Below are positions 31,801 to 39,564 of a stretch of DNA of 64,000 nucleotides, one piece after another. Below the pieces are notes generated by a model. It ran no database searches and was not told where the DNA came from. It was given only the letters and a program-made list of their open reading frames with translations. Position 1 is the first letter of the stretch. Each line of letters starts with the position of its first letter. Made by a program: the position numbers and the translations under genes. This stretch comes from Clostridiales bacterium (lineage in GTDB: Bacteria > Bacillota > Clostridia > Lachnospirales > Lachnospiraceae): positions 1 through 64,000 of the forward strand of contig JAJQCD010000023.1 in assembly GCA_021202925.1 (NCBI GenBank). The letters are read 5' to 3'.

Positions 31801-33857
31801 TGGTTGTGTACAATACGCTGGAAATCACCCGCCTGGAGATGGACAATCGGATTCGTTATAAACGGGAGGATTACAGACAGTTAAACGAATACTATCAGAT
31901 GAAAATGCAGCAGATCCATATTGTTGGAGAATACGCGAGGCTGATGGTGAGAAATTATGAAGAAGCACTCGCGTTTGTGAACGATTATTTTCAGATGGAT
32001 TACCGGTTGTTTCAGAAGAAATATTTCAAAGGGAACCGGCTGGAGGAAATCAATCGGAATATTACACCGGAAAAATATGAGGAACTGTTCGGGTCTCTTT
32101 CTGCAAGACAGAGAGAGATCATTCAGGATGACCATTCCCGGTGTATTGTGGTAGCGGCCGGTCCGGGAAGTGGAAAGACGAGGATTCTGGTTCATAAACT
32201 GGCATCGCTTTTGCAGCTGGAAGACGTTAGGCATGAGCAGCTTTTAATGCTGACCTTTTCCAGGGCTGCCGTGACAGAATTTAAAGAACGTCTGGCAAAG
32301 TTAATCGGACATGCGGCCTGGTTTGTGGAGATCAAAACGTTTCATTCTTATGCCTTTGACCTGCTGGGGAGAGTGGGTGATCTGGAAAAACTGGATGAGG
32401 ATCAGAATGTGATCCGGGCTGCCACAGAGATGATCCGCAATGGAGACGTAGAATCCGGACGGGTGACAAAAACCGCGCTTGTAATTGACGAGGCGCAGGA
32501 TATCGATGAAGCCGAATATGCTCTGATTCAGGCGCTGATTGAGAAAAATGAGGAGATGAGGGTGATTGCGGTCGGCGATGACGATCAGAATGTCTATGGG
32601 TTTCGCGGATCGGATTCCCGGTTTATGCAGTCGCTGGTTACGGAATATCACGCCACGGTTTATGAACTTCTGGATAATTACCGCAGTTCTCGCCGCATTG
32701 TGGCATTTGCGAATGTGTACGCACAGACAATTGTGAAGCGAATGAAGAACAATCCAATTCATGCGGTAAAGGAAGAAGATGGCGAAGTGACACTTATCCG
32801 TTTTCGGGACAATCATTTTGAACGGGCCGTCGTGGAGGACGTTGTTCGATTGACCGATGCGGAGTTGACGGAAAAAGAAGAAGGAGAGGAAAGCATCGGG
32901 ATTCTGACGGCGACAAACCTGGAAGCGGCAAATCTGGTTTTTCTTCTGGAAAAAAGGCAGAGCAGGCTGCCAGTCGTACTGGTTGGCAGTGATGATGATT
33001 TTGATCTGACCCTGTTGGTGGAAGTTGATTTCTTTATGAGACAGATCCGGGGTATGGTGTCAGGTCCGGTGATCGCACCAGAGGACTGGAAAAAGGCGGT
33101 TGACGCCTTTGGACAGTTTTTTAAGAAAAGCAGCTGCTATGAGCCGGTTTTGTGTCTGCTTGAGAAATTTAAAGAGACAAACAAAACCATGTATGTAACG
33201 GATCTGGAAAGTTTTCTGCATGAATCGCGACTGGGAGATGGTTATGAGCGCGGAGAACGCAGGATATATGTTTCTACCATCCACAAGGCCAAAGGGCGGG
33301 AGTTTGATCACGTCTATCTGATGCTGAAGAATTATGAGACGCAGGGAAATGACGAGCGGAAACGGGCTGTCTATGTCGCATGTACCAGAGCCAGAAAGAA
33401 GCTGCATGTTTACTGCAATAATCAGGTATTTGAGGATGTGATGAAAGGGCCTGGTGATGGAATCTGCAGGTATTCCGAGGATGGCGCGTCTCATCCGGCG
33501 GCGGAATTCTTTGTCATGCAGTTAAGGCACCGGGACGTTCACCTTGGCTGCTTTAAAGAATGGGAAAATCAGATTCGGTACTGCAGGAGTGGGGATGAAC
33601 TGATGCTGGAAGCCGACGGCATGCACTTAAGCAGGATGCGATCGAATGGTCAGAGGCAGAGGGTTCTTCGCTTTTCCAACAGCTGCAAGAAGCAGATTGA
33701 AAAATGGAAATCATCGGGATACGAACCGGTCGGCGCCAGAATCCGGTGCATGGTGATGTGGAAGGGAAAGGACGAAGAAAGGGCGGTTCCCATTATTCTG
33801 CCAAATCTTTACTTTCGGATTCGTACGCCGGAAATGAGTGTCCGGGGAGAACGGTGA
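28842..33857 (+). CDS. DnaQ-like exonuclease / RecQ / UvrD-like helicase fusion
   Basis: This 1671-residue protein joins three DNA-processing modules. Residues 7-75 resemble a DEDD 3'-5' exonuclease (VFIDLEVDADSGRVLDIGAV, then CGHNILAHD). A RecQ helicase follows, with FPTGGGKS near 325, DEAHCFSAWGQDFR near 425 and QEAGRAGRD near 613, plus a winged-helix-like stretch and the cluster CGKCAYC near 268-274. The last third is a UvrD/Rep-type superfamily 1 helicase with AAGPGSGKTR near 1105, DEAQDIDEAE near 1215, STIHKAKGREFDHVYL near 1480 and YVACTRARKKL near 1510. The start is uncertain: TTG 28842 sits close behind GGGGAAGG, while ATG 28857 lies 17 nt away. The gene has its own promoter and terminator. 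A role in repair or in phage defence is possible. Confidence 0.85.
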   Translation: MLTTEMKTLVFIDLEVDADSGRVLDIGAVTSDGRQLHTNCLAELERLFTGQSYVCGHNILAHDLNYVRDLTDSLSIFSFIDTLPLSPLLFPNKPYHHLLKDEKLQTDEKNNPMNDSIKARDLFYDEWNAWNRLDMDMRNLYRKLLSGTEEFRGFFEYEKEAAETEENNRGKAGWRRFPVIAAIRKSATRILHNCPENKNEESLETLIARVYRGKICEAANLSSLIQNRPVELAYALALLSAENETSTTPGWVLVKYPEVENVLHLLRNVSCGKCAYCMEKLDIHQRLQSIFHYKSFRIYNGEALQEHATQAAVDGESLLAIFPTGGGKSITFQLPALIAGDTVRGLTVVISPLQSLMKDQVDNLEKLGITDAVTVNGLLDAIERKNALERVENGEASILYISPESLRSRTIERILLSRHIVRFVVDEAHCFSAWGQDFRVDYLYIGEFIRRLQNAKRQKEPIPISCFTATAKQKVISDIREYFQKELSLDLKLYATSAARTNLHYAVLFKETEEKKYSTLRNLIESRDCATIVYVSRTKKARELAERLSKDGFAARPYHGKMERQEKTQNQEDFIHDKVQIIVATSAFGMGVDKSNVRLVVHFDISDSLENYVQEAGRAGRDQSLEAECFVLFNNADLDKHFILLNQTKLSISEIQQIWKAIKDLTRKRDTVVRSPLEIARQAGWDESVVDVETRVKTAVSALETAGYVKRGRNVPRVYADSILAPDMRTASMIIEQSKRFDEKEKETARRILSRLYSSRSISTAQKEEPESRVDYLADRLGLSVAEVIRSISMMREEQLLGDAMDMTAYMDRRDSGNKSVRKLSDYLALEKFLLDWLASEEDDCLLNLKEINEQAEERGLTGTSVNALRRILYYWTIRGDIEKVLDSQVNRYPVRYKTDLHTLQERQKKRTELAGYLVEWMYAHKAELPEKDEAVVQFSVMGLKQAYENPDQLSLFGKRSASLDEVEDALLYLSKIDALRLEGGFLVVYNTLEITRLEMDNRIRYKREDYRQLNEYYQMKMQQIHIVGEYARLMVRNYEEALAFVNDYFQMDYRLFQKKYFKGNRLEEINRNITPEKYEELFGSLSARQREIIQDDHSRCIVVAAGPGSGKTRILVHKLASLLQLEDVRHEQLLMLTFSRAAVTEFKERLAKLIGHAAWFVEIKTFHSYAFDLLGRVGDLEKLDEDQNVIRAATEMIRNGDVESGRVTKTALVIDEAQDIDEAEYALIQALIEKNEEMRVIAVGDDDQNVYGFRGSDSRFMQSLVTEYHATVYELLDNYRSSRRIVAFANVYAQTIVKRMKNNPIHAVKEEDGEVTLIRFRDNHFERAVVEDVVRLTDAELTEKEEGEESIGILTATNLEAANLVFLLEKRQSRLPVVLVGSDDDFDLTLLVEVDFFMRQIRGMVSGPVIAPEDWKKAVDAFGQFFKKSSCYEPVLCLLEKFKETNKTMYVTDLESFLHESRLGDGYERGERRIYVSTIHKAKGREFDHVYLMLKNYETQGNDERKRAVYVACTRARKKLHVYCNNQVFEDVMKGPGDGICRYSEDGASHPAAEFFVMQLRHRDVHLGCFKEWENQIRYCRSGDELMLEADGMHLSRMRSNGQRQRVLRFSNSCKKQIEKWKSSGYEPVGARIRCMVMWKGKDEERAVPIILPNLYFRIRTPEMSVRGER

Positions 33858-33876
33858 TTTTGTCTCCCCGGTTTTG
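33842..33876 (+). terminator. terminator overlapping the RecQ-UvrD stop codon
   Basis: CCGGGGAGA (33842-33850) pairs with TCTCCCCGG (33863-33871), followed by TTTTG. The left arm and loop contain the last codons and stop of the fusion gene. Confidence 0.85.
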
Positions 33877-33881
33877 ATGAT

Positions 33882-34574
33882 TTACAGAATCTGTACAAGC
33901 AGCGAGGCAAAAATGACGGTGAGAATTCCGGTGACGACGATGGAAAGGCTGCTCATCGCGCCTTCGATTTCGCCGAGTTCCATTGCTTTTGCGGTTCCGA
34001 TCGCGTGGGATGAGGAACCAATGCCGATTCCTCTGGCGACGGGATGCGTGATGCGGAATATCCGGCAGACCGATTCCGCACAGATATTTCCGATGACGCC
34101 GGTGAGAATGATCGCGGCGACGGTAATGGAGACATATCCGCCCAGTTCTTCGGAAACGCCCATGCCAATCGCTGTTGTGATCGATTTCGGCAGAAAGGTA
34201 ATCCATTCGTTACGGTTGAAATGGAAGAGCCAGGCAAGGATGGTGATAATCCCCAGACTGGCGAAGACGCCGGAGGCGATGCCGGCGAGAATGGCTGTCC
34301 AGTTTTTCTTCAGAAGGTCAAACTGGCGGTGAAGCGGGATTGCCAGGCAGACGGTTGCCGGCGTCAGCAGATAGCTGATGTAGTTTGCGCCTTTCTGGTA
34401 AATCGGGTAATCAATATGGAAGGCAAGCAGGAAAGCGATCACCAGAATAATGGAAATCAGCAGGGGGTTGGCGATGGTCAGTCCGGTTTTCTTCTTCAGG
34501 AGGCAGCCTGCTCCGTAGGCGAGCAGACTCAGCAGGACTCCGGAAAATACGGATTCCTCAAAAAAAGCTGTCAT
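33882..34574 (-). CDS. lrgB: LrgB family membrane protein
   Basis: The 230-residue protein has about eight hydrophobic segments and the LrgB/CidB blocks KSITTAIGMGVSEELGG, ICAESVCRIFRI and RGIGIGSSSHAIGTAKAMELGE. With LrgA it forms the antiholin-like pair that in Staphylococcus modulates murein hydrolase activity; in other bacteria the pair transports pyruvate. It overlaps lrgA by 4 nt. The gene is convergent with the RecQ fusion gene across 24 nt. Confidence 0.9.
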   Translation of the reverse strand: MTAFFEESVFSGVLLSLLAYGAGCLLKKKTGLTIANPLLISIILVIAFLLAFHIDYPIYQKGANYISYLLTPATVCLAIPLHRQFDLLKKNWTAILAGIASGVFASLGIITILAWLFHFNRNEWITFLPKSITTAIGMGVSEELGGYVSITVAAIILTGVIGNICAESVCRIFRITHPVARGIGIGSSSHAIGTAKAMELGEIEGAMSSLSIVVTGILTVIFASLLVQIL

Positions 34575-34942
34575 TGATGTTCACCGCCTTTTTTCTTTTC
34601 TTTCTGTGCGATGACAAATTGTGTCACGCTGCCGGACACGACCATCACGATGATGGTGGAGAGCAGGATCACTGCCAGATACTGTACCAGGGAGGATCGC
34701 AGAATGTTCCACGAGTCAAGCAATCCCACAGCTGCCGGTATGAACATGACCGGCATGATCTCGATCAGAAAAAGACCGGTTTCTTCCACGGCTGCCGCTG
34801 GCACAAGCTGAAATTCTAGGCTCAGAAACAGCAGGACAATGCCATAAATACTGGCCGGTATGGGCAGAGGAAGGACATAGTGAAGAAGTTCACCCACGAA
34901 GGAGAAGGCAAGGATGACGCCAAATTGTTTCAGGTATTTCAT
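34571..34942 (-). CDS. lrgA: LrgA/CidA family holin-like protein
   Basis: The 123-residue protein has four membrane helices and the family blocks LKQFGVILAFSFVGELLHYVL, PIPASIYGIVLLFL and FLIEIMPVMFIPAAVGL. Its charged C-terminus ends in EKKKGGEHQ. It is the first gene of the lrgAB pair and its partner is encoded immediately downstream with overlap. It may function in pyruvate uptake or in controlled lysis; the sequence does not decide. No lytSR-like two-component regulator is nearby. Confidence 0.88.
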   Translation of the reverse strand: MKYLKQFGVILAFSFVGELLHYVLPLPIPASIYGIVLLFLSLEFQLVPAAAVEETGLFLIEIMPVMFIPAAVGLLDSWNILRSSLVQYLAVILLSTIIVMVVSGSVTQFVIAQKEKKKGGEHQ

Positions 34943-35018
34943 ATGAACTTGAACTCCCTTCTTTGATACAAATGCAGAATTCCGTTATCTGACGGACAGT
35001 TGCGCTTTTTTCATCGCT

Positions 35019-36062
35019 TTAATAATGTACGACATTTCCGGCTTTTCGGATGCGGTCGATCACTGGCCGGAATTCGTCGCCTGTCATGGCGGCAAGCGTC
35101 GTTGCCGGAACCAGTTCTTTTAACGGTTCCCAGTCTTCGTTCTGAATATACTGGCGGACGGTCGAGGCGCTGATTGCTTTTCCGCCGCTTTCTTTGCGTG
35201 GGATAATCCGGCAGTCGATTCCGTTCGCGGGCAGGGTCTGCGAGAGAATCTGGTTGTAAATCCCCGTTACCTGGCTCGTCGGTTCTTCCCCGACATAGCG
35301 CGCGGAGATGTTCATCGCCTGGGCGATACGGACAAAGATCGTTACGTCCAGTTTTGCGTGACTTTCGATGACTGTCGCTTCGTCCTTCAGAAAATAACTG
35401 GGAAAGGTGGCGTTGCTGATCATATATGGGCCGCTGTCATGACAGATCACGTTTGGCAGGTGTGCCACGCCGTCCACGACGAGTTTTTTGCGGATCGAAA
35501 ACGGTACCAGGCTGGCGTCCTCGCTGACGATAAAGAGATGCAGGGTGTCACACTCCGCTGCGGCCTTTTCCACCAGATACTGGTGCCCCAGCGTGAAGGG
35601 ATTGGCGTTCATGACCAGGGCTCCGCAGTGGCCTTCGGTCCTGTTTTTTGCCAGCTGCGTCACATAATTCGCAAAGCCGTTCTTTCTGTTTTCCATAAAG
35701 ACCAGCCGGTCGTCCACACGGGCGATCTCATAGAAGCCCAGATCGCCAAAAAATCTGGCCGTTGAAATCTTGGTGTAAAGAAAGAGATGGATATTGCCGC
35801 GTTCATATTGTATCTGGATCAGGTGCGAAATAATCTCATTTAACAGACCTTCTCCCTGATGGGCTGAACTGACGGCGAAGCAGCGGAGCGTATTGCCAAA
35901 GCAGCTTCCCGTTGCGACCACATTATAGTCTTCATCATACATCCCACAGATGTAGTCCAGATTGGCGTCACGGTGGATTCCTTCCTGTAACAGCAGTGCG
36001 TCAACCTGTGCCAGTCCGCGCCGGTCAGACGGCGCAATTCGTGAAATTCTGTAATCTGACAT
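35019..36062 (-). CDS. citC: [citrate (pro-3S)-lyase] ligase
   Basis: The 347-residue enzyme acetylates the thiol of the citrate lyase prosthetic group using ATP and acetate. An N-terminal GNAT-like domain (VVATGSCFGNTLRCFAVSSAHQGEGLLNEI) precedes the nucleotidyltransferase domain with GALVMNANPFTLGHQYLVEKA and EEPTSQVTGIYNQ. Near the end, GGKAISASTVRQYI carries the ISxSxxR motif. Its ATG overlaps the citXG stop by one base (TAATG). The citrate lyase genes citD, citE and citF are not in this window. Confidence 0.93.
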   Translation of the reverse strand: MSDYRISRIAPSDRRGLAQVDALLLQEGIHRDANLDYICGMYDEDYNVVATGSCFGNTLRCFAVSSAHQGEGLLNEIISHLIQIQYERGNIHLFLYTKISTARFFGDLGFYEIARVDDRLVFMENRKNGFANYVTQLAKNRTEGHCGALVMNANPFTLGHQYLVEKAAAECDTLHLFIVSEDASLVPFSIRKKLVVDGVAHLPNVICHDSGPYMISNATFPSYFLKDEATVIESHAKLDVTIFVRIAQAMNISARYVGEEPTSQVTGIYNQILSQTLPANGIDCRIIPRKESGGKAISASTVRQYIQNEDWEPLKELVPATTLAAMTGDEFRPVIDRIRKAGNVVHY

Positions 36063-37423
36063 TATTCATCCTCACTTTCCAGAAAATACAAAACATAGCA
36101 GATTGCCAGCAGGTCCGCACTCCCTCCCGGGGAGAGATTTTTTTCAATAAAACGTCGATCCAGCTTCTCCAGAATCTCGCGTCCGGGATAAGGAGTCTGC
36201 GCAAGCAGTTCCTTTAATTCGGTAACGGTTTGCCGTTGTGTGTCAATATCGCTGCGGGCGATCAGGTTGGTATCCGTTGTCGCTGCGATTAACGCCAGCA
36301 GCGTCGCTGCACCTGCATCGTTGATACTCAGTCCTTTTGAAATTCCTTCCCTCAGAACAGGGAGCCCCACTTCCAGTACGGCCGGAAGCCCTGCTTCCAT
36401 CTGTCCGCGTACACCGGTGATTCCATATTCCAGATACAGCTTCTGCCCTGTGGTTACAGCGGTTTCCGGCGTCAGTCCGGCAAAATCACCGGCAACCAGT
36501 CCCTGCGTCATGGCAGCGCATTCCTTTAAAATAACGTCTGGAGAGCGCCAGCTGCGACGGGGCAGGCGCCCCAGTGCCGCGCACAGGATTCCCATGGAAA
36601 AAATCGCACCCTTGTGGGTATTGATTCCCTTTGTGGCCGCGAACATATCCGCTTCCGCCCGTCTGCCCGCGCGGCGAAGCTGCGCAAAGGTTTCTTCCGG
36701 CTTAAGCGCGGCGGTGCTTCTTCCAATCCGGGTACAGGCCTGAAAATATGGATACAGCGCCGCGCTGCTGTCCATAAACGTAAAAATCGTCATATCGCGG
36801 TGGCTTCCAGAATTGATGCGGTCTACCAGGCCCGGTTTTGGCGTCGTGCAGACCTCATAGAGCAGCGCGCTCACCGCACGTCTTGCCGCTTCCTGTGCGT
36901 CCGCCTCCCGGATCGCTTCGTCAAGAATCTGTGTGGTCTTTTTCTGTAGTTCCTCTACTGTGTGGGTACGGCTTCTCGCACATTCCTTCGCCGGTTTGCC
37001 GCAGATCAGGCAGCGACGGCCGGGAAAACCGATTTGTTCACGGTCTGCCTTTACTCCATCCGGCCCCAGGACATCCATGTCGAACAAGCGGCCAAGGGTG
37101 GATTCTTCTTCGATTTCCGAGGTCATCTTTTTTATTGACAGTGGATTCTGTGCCAGCATATAAATGATCTCGTTTCCGGTCTTTTCGTTGATTTCCTCCC
37201 GCAGGGTCCAACGGATGTCTGCGGCTTTCAGCCGATCTTCCAGCTGTTTTTTTCCGATCTCAAATCCGGCGCGGATCCGTTCGCTGTTTTTAACCGGGCC
37301 GGCAATATTCATGGTAAAGCAGAGCAGCGTTTCATGAAAGGTGTCCAGCAGTCTTCGCTGTTCTGTGGCGCGCCGTTCTCTTGCGTCCAGCATTTCCGGC
37401 AATGATACCTGTTGTTCCATCGT
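36062..37423 (-). CDS. citXG: CitX-CitG fusion for citrate lyase prosthetic group
   Basis: The 453-residue protein fuses two activities. The N-terminal CitX part (about 1-170) transfers the phosphoribosyl dephospho-CoA group to the acyl-carrier subunit; GRLFDMDVLGPDG and RRCLICGKPAKECARSRTH are typical. The C-terminal CitG part (about 175-453) makes the triphosphoribosyl dephospho-CoA precursor and shows EVCTTPKPGLVDRINSGSHRDM and NTHKGAIFSMGILCAALGRL. The ATG at 37423 is preferred over one 16 codons upstream because AGGAAGAGGG precedes it and VSLPEMLDARERR aligns with CitX starts. Such fusions are known in other bacteria. Confidence 0.92.
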   Translation of the reverse strand, partial: TMEQQVSLPEMLDARERRATEQRRLLDTFHETLLCFTMNIAGPVKNSERIRAGFEIGKKQLEDRLKAADIRWTLREEINEKTGNEIIYMLAQNPLSIKKMTSEIEEESTLGRLFDMDVLGPDGVKADREQIGFPGRRCLICGKPAKECARSRTHTVEELQKKTTQILDEAIREADAQEAARRAVSALLYEVCTTPKPGLVDRINSGSHRDMTIFTFMDSSAALYPYFQACTRIGRSTAALKPEETFAQLRRAGRRAEADMFAATKGINTHKGAIFSMGILCAALGRLPRRSWRSPDVILKECAAMTQGLVAGDFAGLTPETAVTTGQKLYLEYGITGVRGQMEAGLPAVLEVGLPVLREGISKGLSINDAGAATLLALIAATTDTNLIARSDIDTQRQTVTELKELLAQTPYPGREILEKLDRRFIEKNLSPGGSADLLAICYVLYFLESEDE

Positions 37424-37661
37424 GCCCTCTTCCTTTAAAATGCGCAGCGTCTCAAAATCTTTTTCGCCCATAATTTGCCCTTTTCCATAAGTTTTTCATC
37501 CAATAATGTCATGATACAACATTTTTTCATATTTGAGAAGTAGTTGAAATAGGATGAATATTTATGATGTTTCATTTCAAACAAGAAGTTCTTTGAGAGG
37601 CAGCAGAGGCAGGAAGAACAGGAGCGTTAAAAGCAGCAGCGCTGGACCGTTAAAATATTTT

Positions 37662-37708
37662 AACCGGCGCAGCCGCCCTGAAAATCGGAATGACTGCGCC
37701 GGTTTGTT
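37662..37708. terminator. bidirectional terminator between the acetyltransferase and citXG
   Basis: AACCGGCGCAG (37662-37672) pairs with CTGCGCCGGTT (37694-37704) around a 21-nt loop. T-runs are present on the plus side (TTTG) and A/T on the other. The rest of the 37424-37776 gap, which should include the citXG promoter, shows no gene. Confidence 0.75.
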
Positions 37709-37776
37709 TGTGAGACATTTCTCGCTGATGTGTATAATCAAGAATGTTGATTTGATCTCCTAAATCCTTTACAATC

Positions 37777-38226
37777 TTACAATTTTATCTTGATAATAGC
37801 CGGAAAACAGGAAGTTCCACGTCTACTGCAAGTGTGGCAGTTTACACCCACTTTGGGCGAGGTATCCCAGTCCATCTTTTCCCATCCCAGATGATAATAG
37901 TAATCAGGAACCTTTGCGCTGCCCCAGATTTCCTTAACGCCCATCTTTTTTGCTTCATCAAAAACGACCTTTTGCATTTGTTTGCCAAAGCCTTCGTTGT
38001 GATGGTCTTTTCTGACAGCAATATCACCGAGGGTGTATACGCCGTCCCTGATCTGTAAAGTGGCTGCCGAAATCAGTTCTCCGCTTTCGGCATCGTCAAG
38101 CCGCCACATTTTCACCATACCGGAGGGCGGCGTATCGCTGACTTTAATTTCCAGTCCACTGTCATGAAATAACACAGAAAGCGGATAGTACTGATCGGTT
38201 TCCCGAATGATATATGACTGCAACAT
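37777..38226 (-). CDS. GNAT family N-acetyltransferase
   Basis: The 149-residue protein has the GNAT core with the acetyl-CoA loop VRKDHHNEGFGKQMQKVVF (about 72-90) and the later strand YYYHLGWEKMDW. The C-terminus carries NCHTCSRRGTSCFP, a short cysteine cluster that may bind metal. It is encoded 27 nt downstream of a 58-residue membrane protein gene in an apparent operon controlled by the divergent TetR regulator. The acceptor substrate is unknown. Confidence 0.82.
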   Translation of the reverse strand: MLQSYIIRETDQYYPLSVLFHDSGLEIKVSDTPPSGMVKMWRLDDAESGELISAATLQIRDGVYTLGDIAVRKDHHNEGFGKQMQKVVFDEAKKMGVKEIWGSAKVPDYYYHLGWEKMDWDTSPKVGVNCHTCSRRGTSCFPAIIKIKL

Positions 38227-38253
38227 TTGAATTGCTCCTTTCCAAATATTTTA

Positions 38254-38430
38254 TCAGAATCCAAACACTAATAACAAGTTATAATATCCGATCATCAGAA
38301 CGCAAAAGATAAGCGCAACCGGGGTCGTTCTGCGGATCACTTCTCCCAGAATTGCCTGATACAGTGGTCTCCGGAGAGCCAAAAGCACTATGATGACAAG
38401 GAACACAACCCCAAGAAAAATGAGTGACAT
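38254..38430 (-). CDS. small two-helix membrane protein, 58 residues
   Basis: This short gene starts with ATG 6 nt after GGGAGGTG, giving an unmistakable ribosome binding site. The protein has a first hydrophobic helix (LIFLGVVFLVIIVLLAL, 3-19), a basic turn RRPLYQAILGEVIRRTTP and a second helix (ALIFCVLMIGYYNLLLVFGF, 39-58). It lies first in the operon with the acetyltransferase gene, under the TetR operator. It may be a free-standing small protein or the surviving N-terminus of a larger permease; I do not recognise the family. Confidence 0.7.
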   Translation of the reverse strand: MSLIFLGVVFLVIIVLLALRRPLYQAILGEVIRRTTPVALIFCVLMIGYYNLLLVFGF

Positions 38431-38446
38431 TGCACACCTCCCTATA

Positions 38447-38493
38447 CAGACAGGTGTATTATATTTGACATCTGTCTGACTTTATGGTACAGT
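38447..38493. promoter_or_regulatory. TetR operator over two divergent promoters
   Basis: CAGACAGGTG (38447-38456) and CATCTGTCTG (38469-38478) form a near-perfect inverted repeat with a 12-nt centre. Rightward promoter: TTGACA (38465-38470), 17 nt, TACAGT (38488-38493), towards tetR. Leftward: -10 TATAAT (38458-38463, minus strand) with a weak -35. The repeat overlaps both, as expected for an autoregulated TetR switch. Confidence 0.7.
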
Positions 38494-38586
38494 ATACGCA
38501 TAAAGCAATGAAAAGTCAATACGCGCCATATAAGTTTGACAGAATCCCCTTTGTGTTTAACTTTTATGCGGATATGGAGGTAACGT

Positions 38587-39186
38587 ATGTATAAGGGAAA
38601 CAATCCATCTGCCCTGCGGTCAAGAAAGGAAATCGTCCAGAGTTTCCTGGAGCAGCTTAAGTACACGGATCTGGAAGCACTTTCGATTAAACAGATCATG
38701 GATGCCACAGATTTGTCGAGGCAGACTTTTTATCAGATCTTTGATTCCAAAGATGATATTATAGAATACTGCCTGGATACGCTTTTTTCTGAATTTATTT
38801 CCCATACAAAGGAGATGACCATAGAGACTTTATGTGACGCTGCCAGGCTATTCTTCGGCTTTTTTGATATGCACAGGGATACGCTGACCCTCTTCATCAA
38901 AAACGGAAAAAGCTGCGTTGTGCAACGCAAGTGCCGGGAATACCTGCGGGACAGCCAATACATTCATTATGATCTGCATGGCGTTCATTCTGAGCAGGAA
39001 AAAGAATATGCCACTACCTTCGTGGTCAACGGCATGGTTGCAATGCTGGAACAATGGATAAAGGAAACACCGAAATTATCACTGAATGCGCAGGAACTGG
39101 CGAAGTTGGTCTGTCGTATTACGGGAGTAAACGATATGGGTAAACAAATTGAGTCAGAGAGCCCGGTCTGTATTATATTCAAATAA
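38587..39186 (+). CDS. TetR/AcrR family transcriptional regulator
   Basis: The 199-residue regulator has an N-terminal helix-turn-helix (RKEIVQSFLEQLKYTDLEALSIKQIMDATDLSRQ.FYQIF, about 15-55, typical TetR layout) and a helical ligand domain with a DUF-type TetR_C region (FFDMHRDTLTLFIKNG). GGAGG precedes the ATG by 6 nt. It is divergent from the small membrane protein and acetyltransferase genes and probably represses both them and itself via the repeat at 38447-38478. Confidence 0.88.
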   Translation: MYKGNNPSALRSRKEIVQSFLEQLKYTDLEALSIKQIMDATDLSRQTFYQIFDSKDDIIEYCLDTLFSEFISHTKEMTIETLCDAARLFFGFFDMHRDTLTLFIKNGKSCVVQRKCREYLRDSQYIHYDLHGVHSEQEKEYATTFVVNGMVAMLEQWIKETPKLSLNAQELAKLVCRITGVNDMGKQIESESPVCIIFK

Positions 39187-39202
39187 GTAATCTCTAAAAT
39201 GT

Positions 39203-39250
39203 GTGCGGATTCTCATCCTTTTGTGTGAGAATCCGCACATGTCATGTTTT
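39203..39250 (+). terminator. terminator after tetR
   Basis: GTGCGGATTCTCA (39203-39215) pairs with TGAGAATCCGCAC (39226-39238), followed by ATGTCATGTTTT. Confidence 0.8.
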
Positions 39251-39263
39251 CCCAAAAGGCAGC

Positions 39264-39292
39264 TTGACAATCGTCATGCATATGGATATACT
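39264..39292 (+). promoter_or_regulatory. promoter of the MazEF-type operon
   Basis: TTGACA (39264-39269), 17-nt spacer, TATACT (39287-39292), 27 nt upstream of the antitoxin ATG. The palindromic TATGGATATACTTTGTATATA overlapping the -10 may be the autoregulatory operator. Confidence 0.75.
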
Positions 39293-39318
39293 TTGTATAT
39301 ATTCAGGAGGTGAACACA

Positions 39319-39561
39319 ATGATAGCACAGGTAAAAGCATGGGGAAACAGTCAGGGAATCCGGCTCAGCAAAGAAGTACTTGAGACAGCAGGTATTCGCC
39401 TGAATGATTATCTGAATATGGAAGTTACAACTGACTGCATTATATTAAAAAAAACATTTCGCCATCAGACGTTAGAAGAGCGAATTGCCAAAGCCGGTGG
39501 CAGGCTGGAAACATCAGAAGAATATAACTGGGGAAATCCGCTTGGACGGGAGGCATGGTAA
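39319..39561 (+). CDS. MazE-type (AbrB-fold) antitoxin
   Basis: The 80-residue protein begins MIAQVKAWGNSQGIRLSKEV, the swapped-hairpin DNA-binding fold of MazE/PemI antitoxins, with an acidic, probably disordered C-terminal half (LEERIAKAGGRLETSEEYNW) that would wrap the toxin. The ATG at 39319 lies 8 nt after AGGAGG; an in-frame GTG three codons earlier overlaps that site. The toxin gene starts 3 nt after its stop. Confidence 0.88.
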   Translation: MIAQVKAWGNSQGIRLSKEVLETAGIRLNDYLNMEVTTDCIILKKTFRHQTLEERIAKAGGRLETSEEYNWGNPLGREAW

Positions 39562-39564
39562 GTT

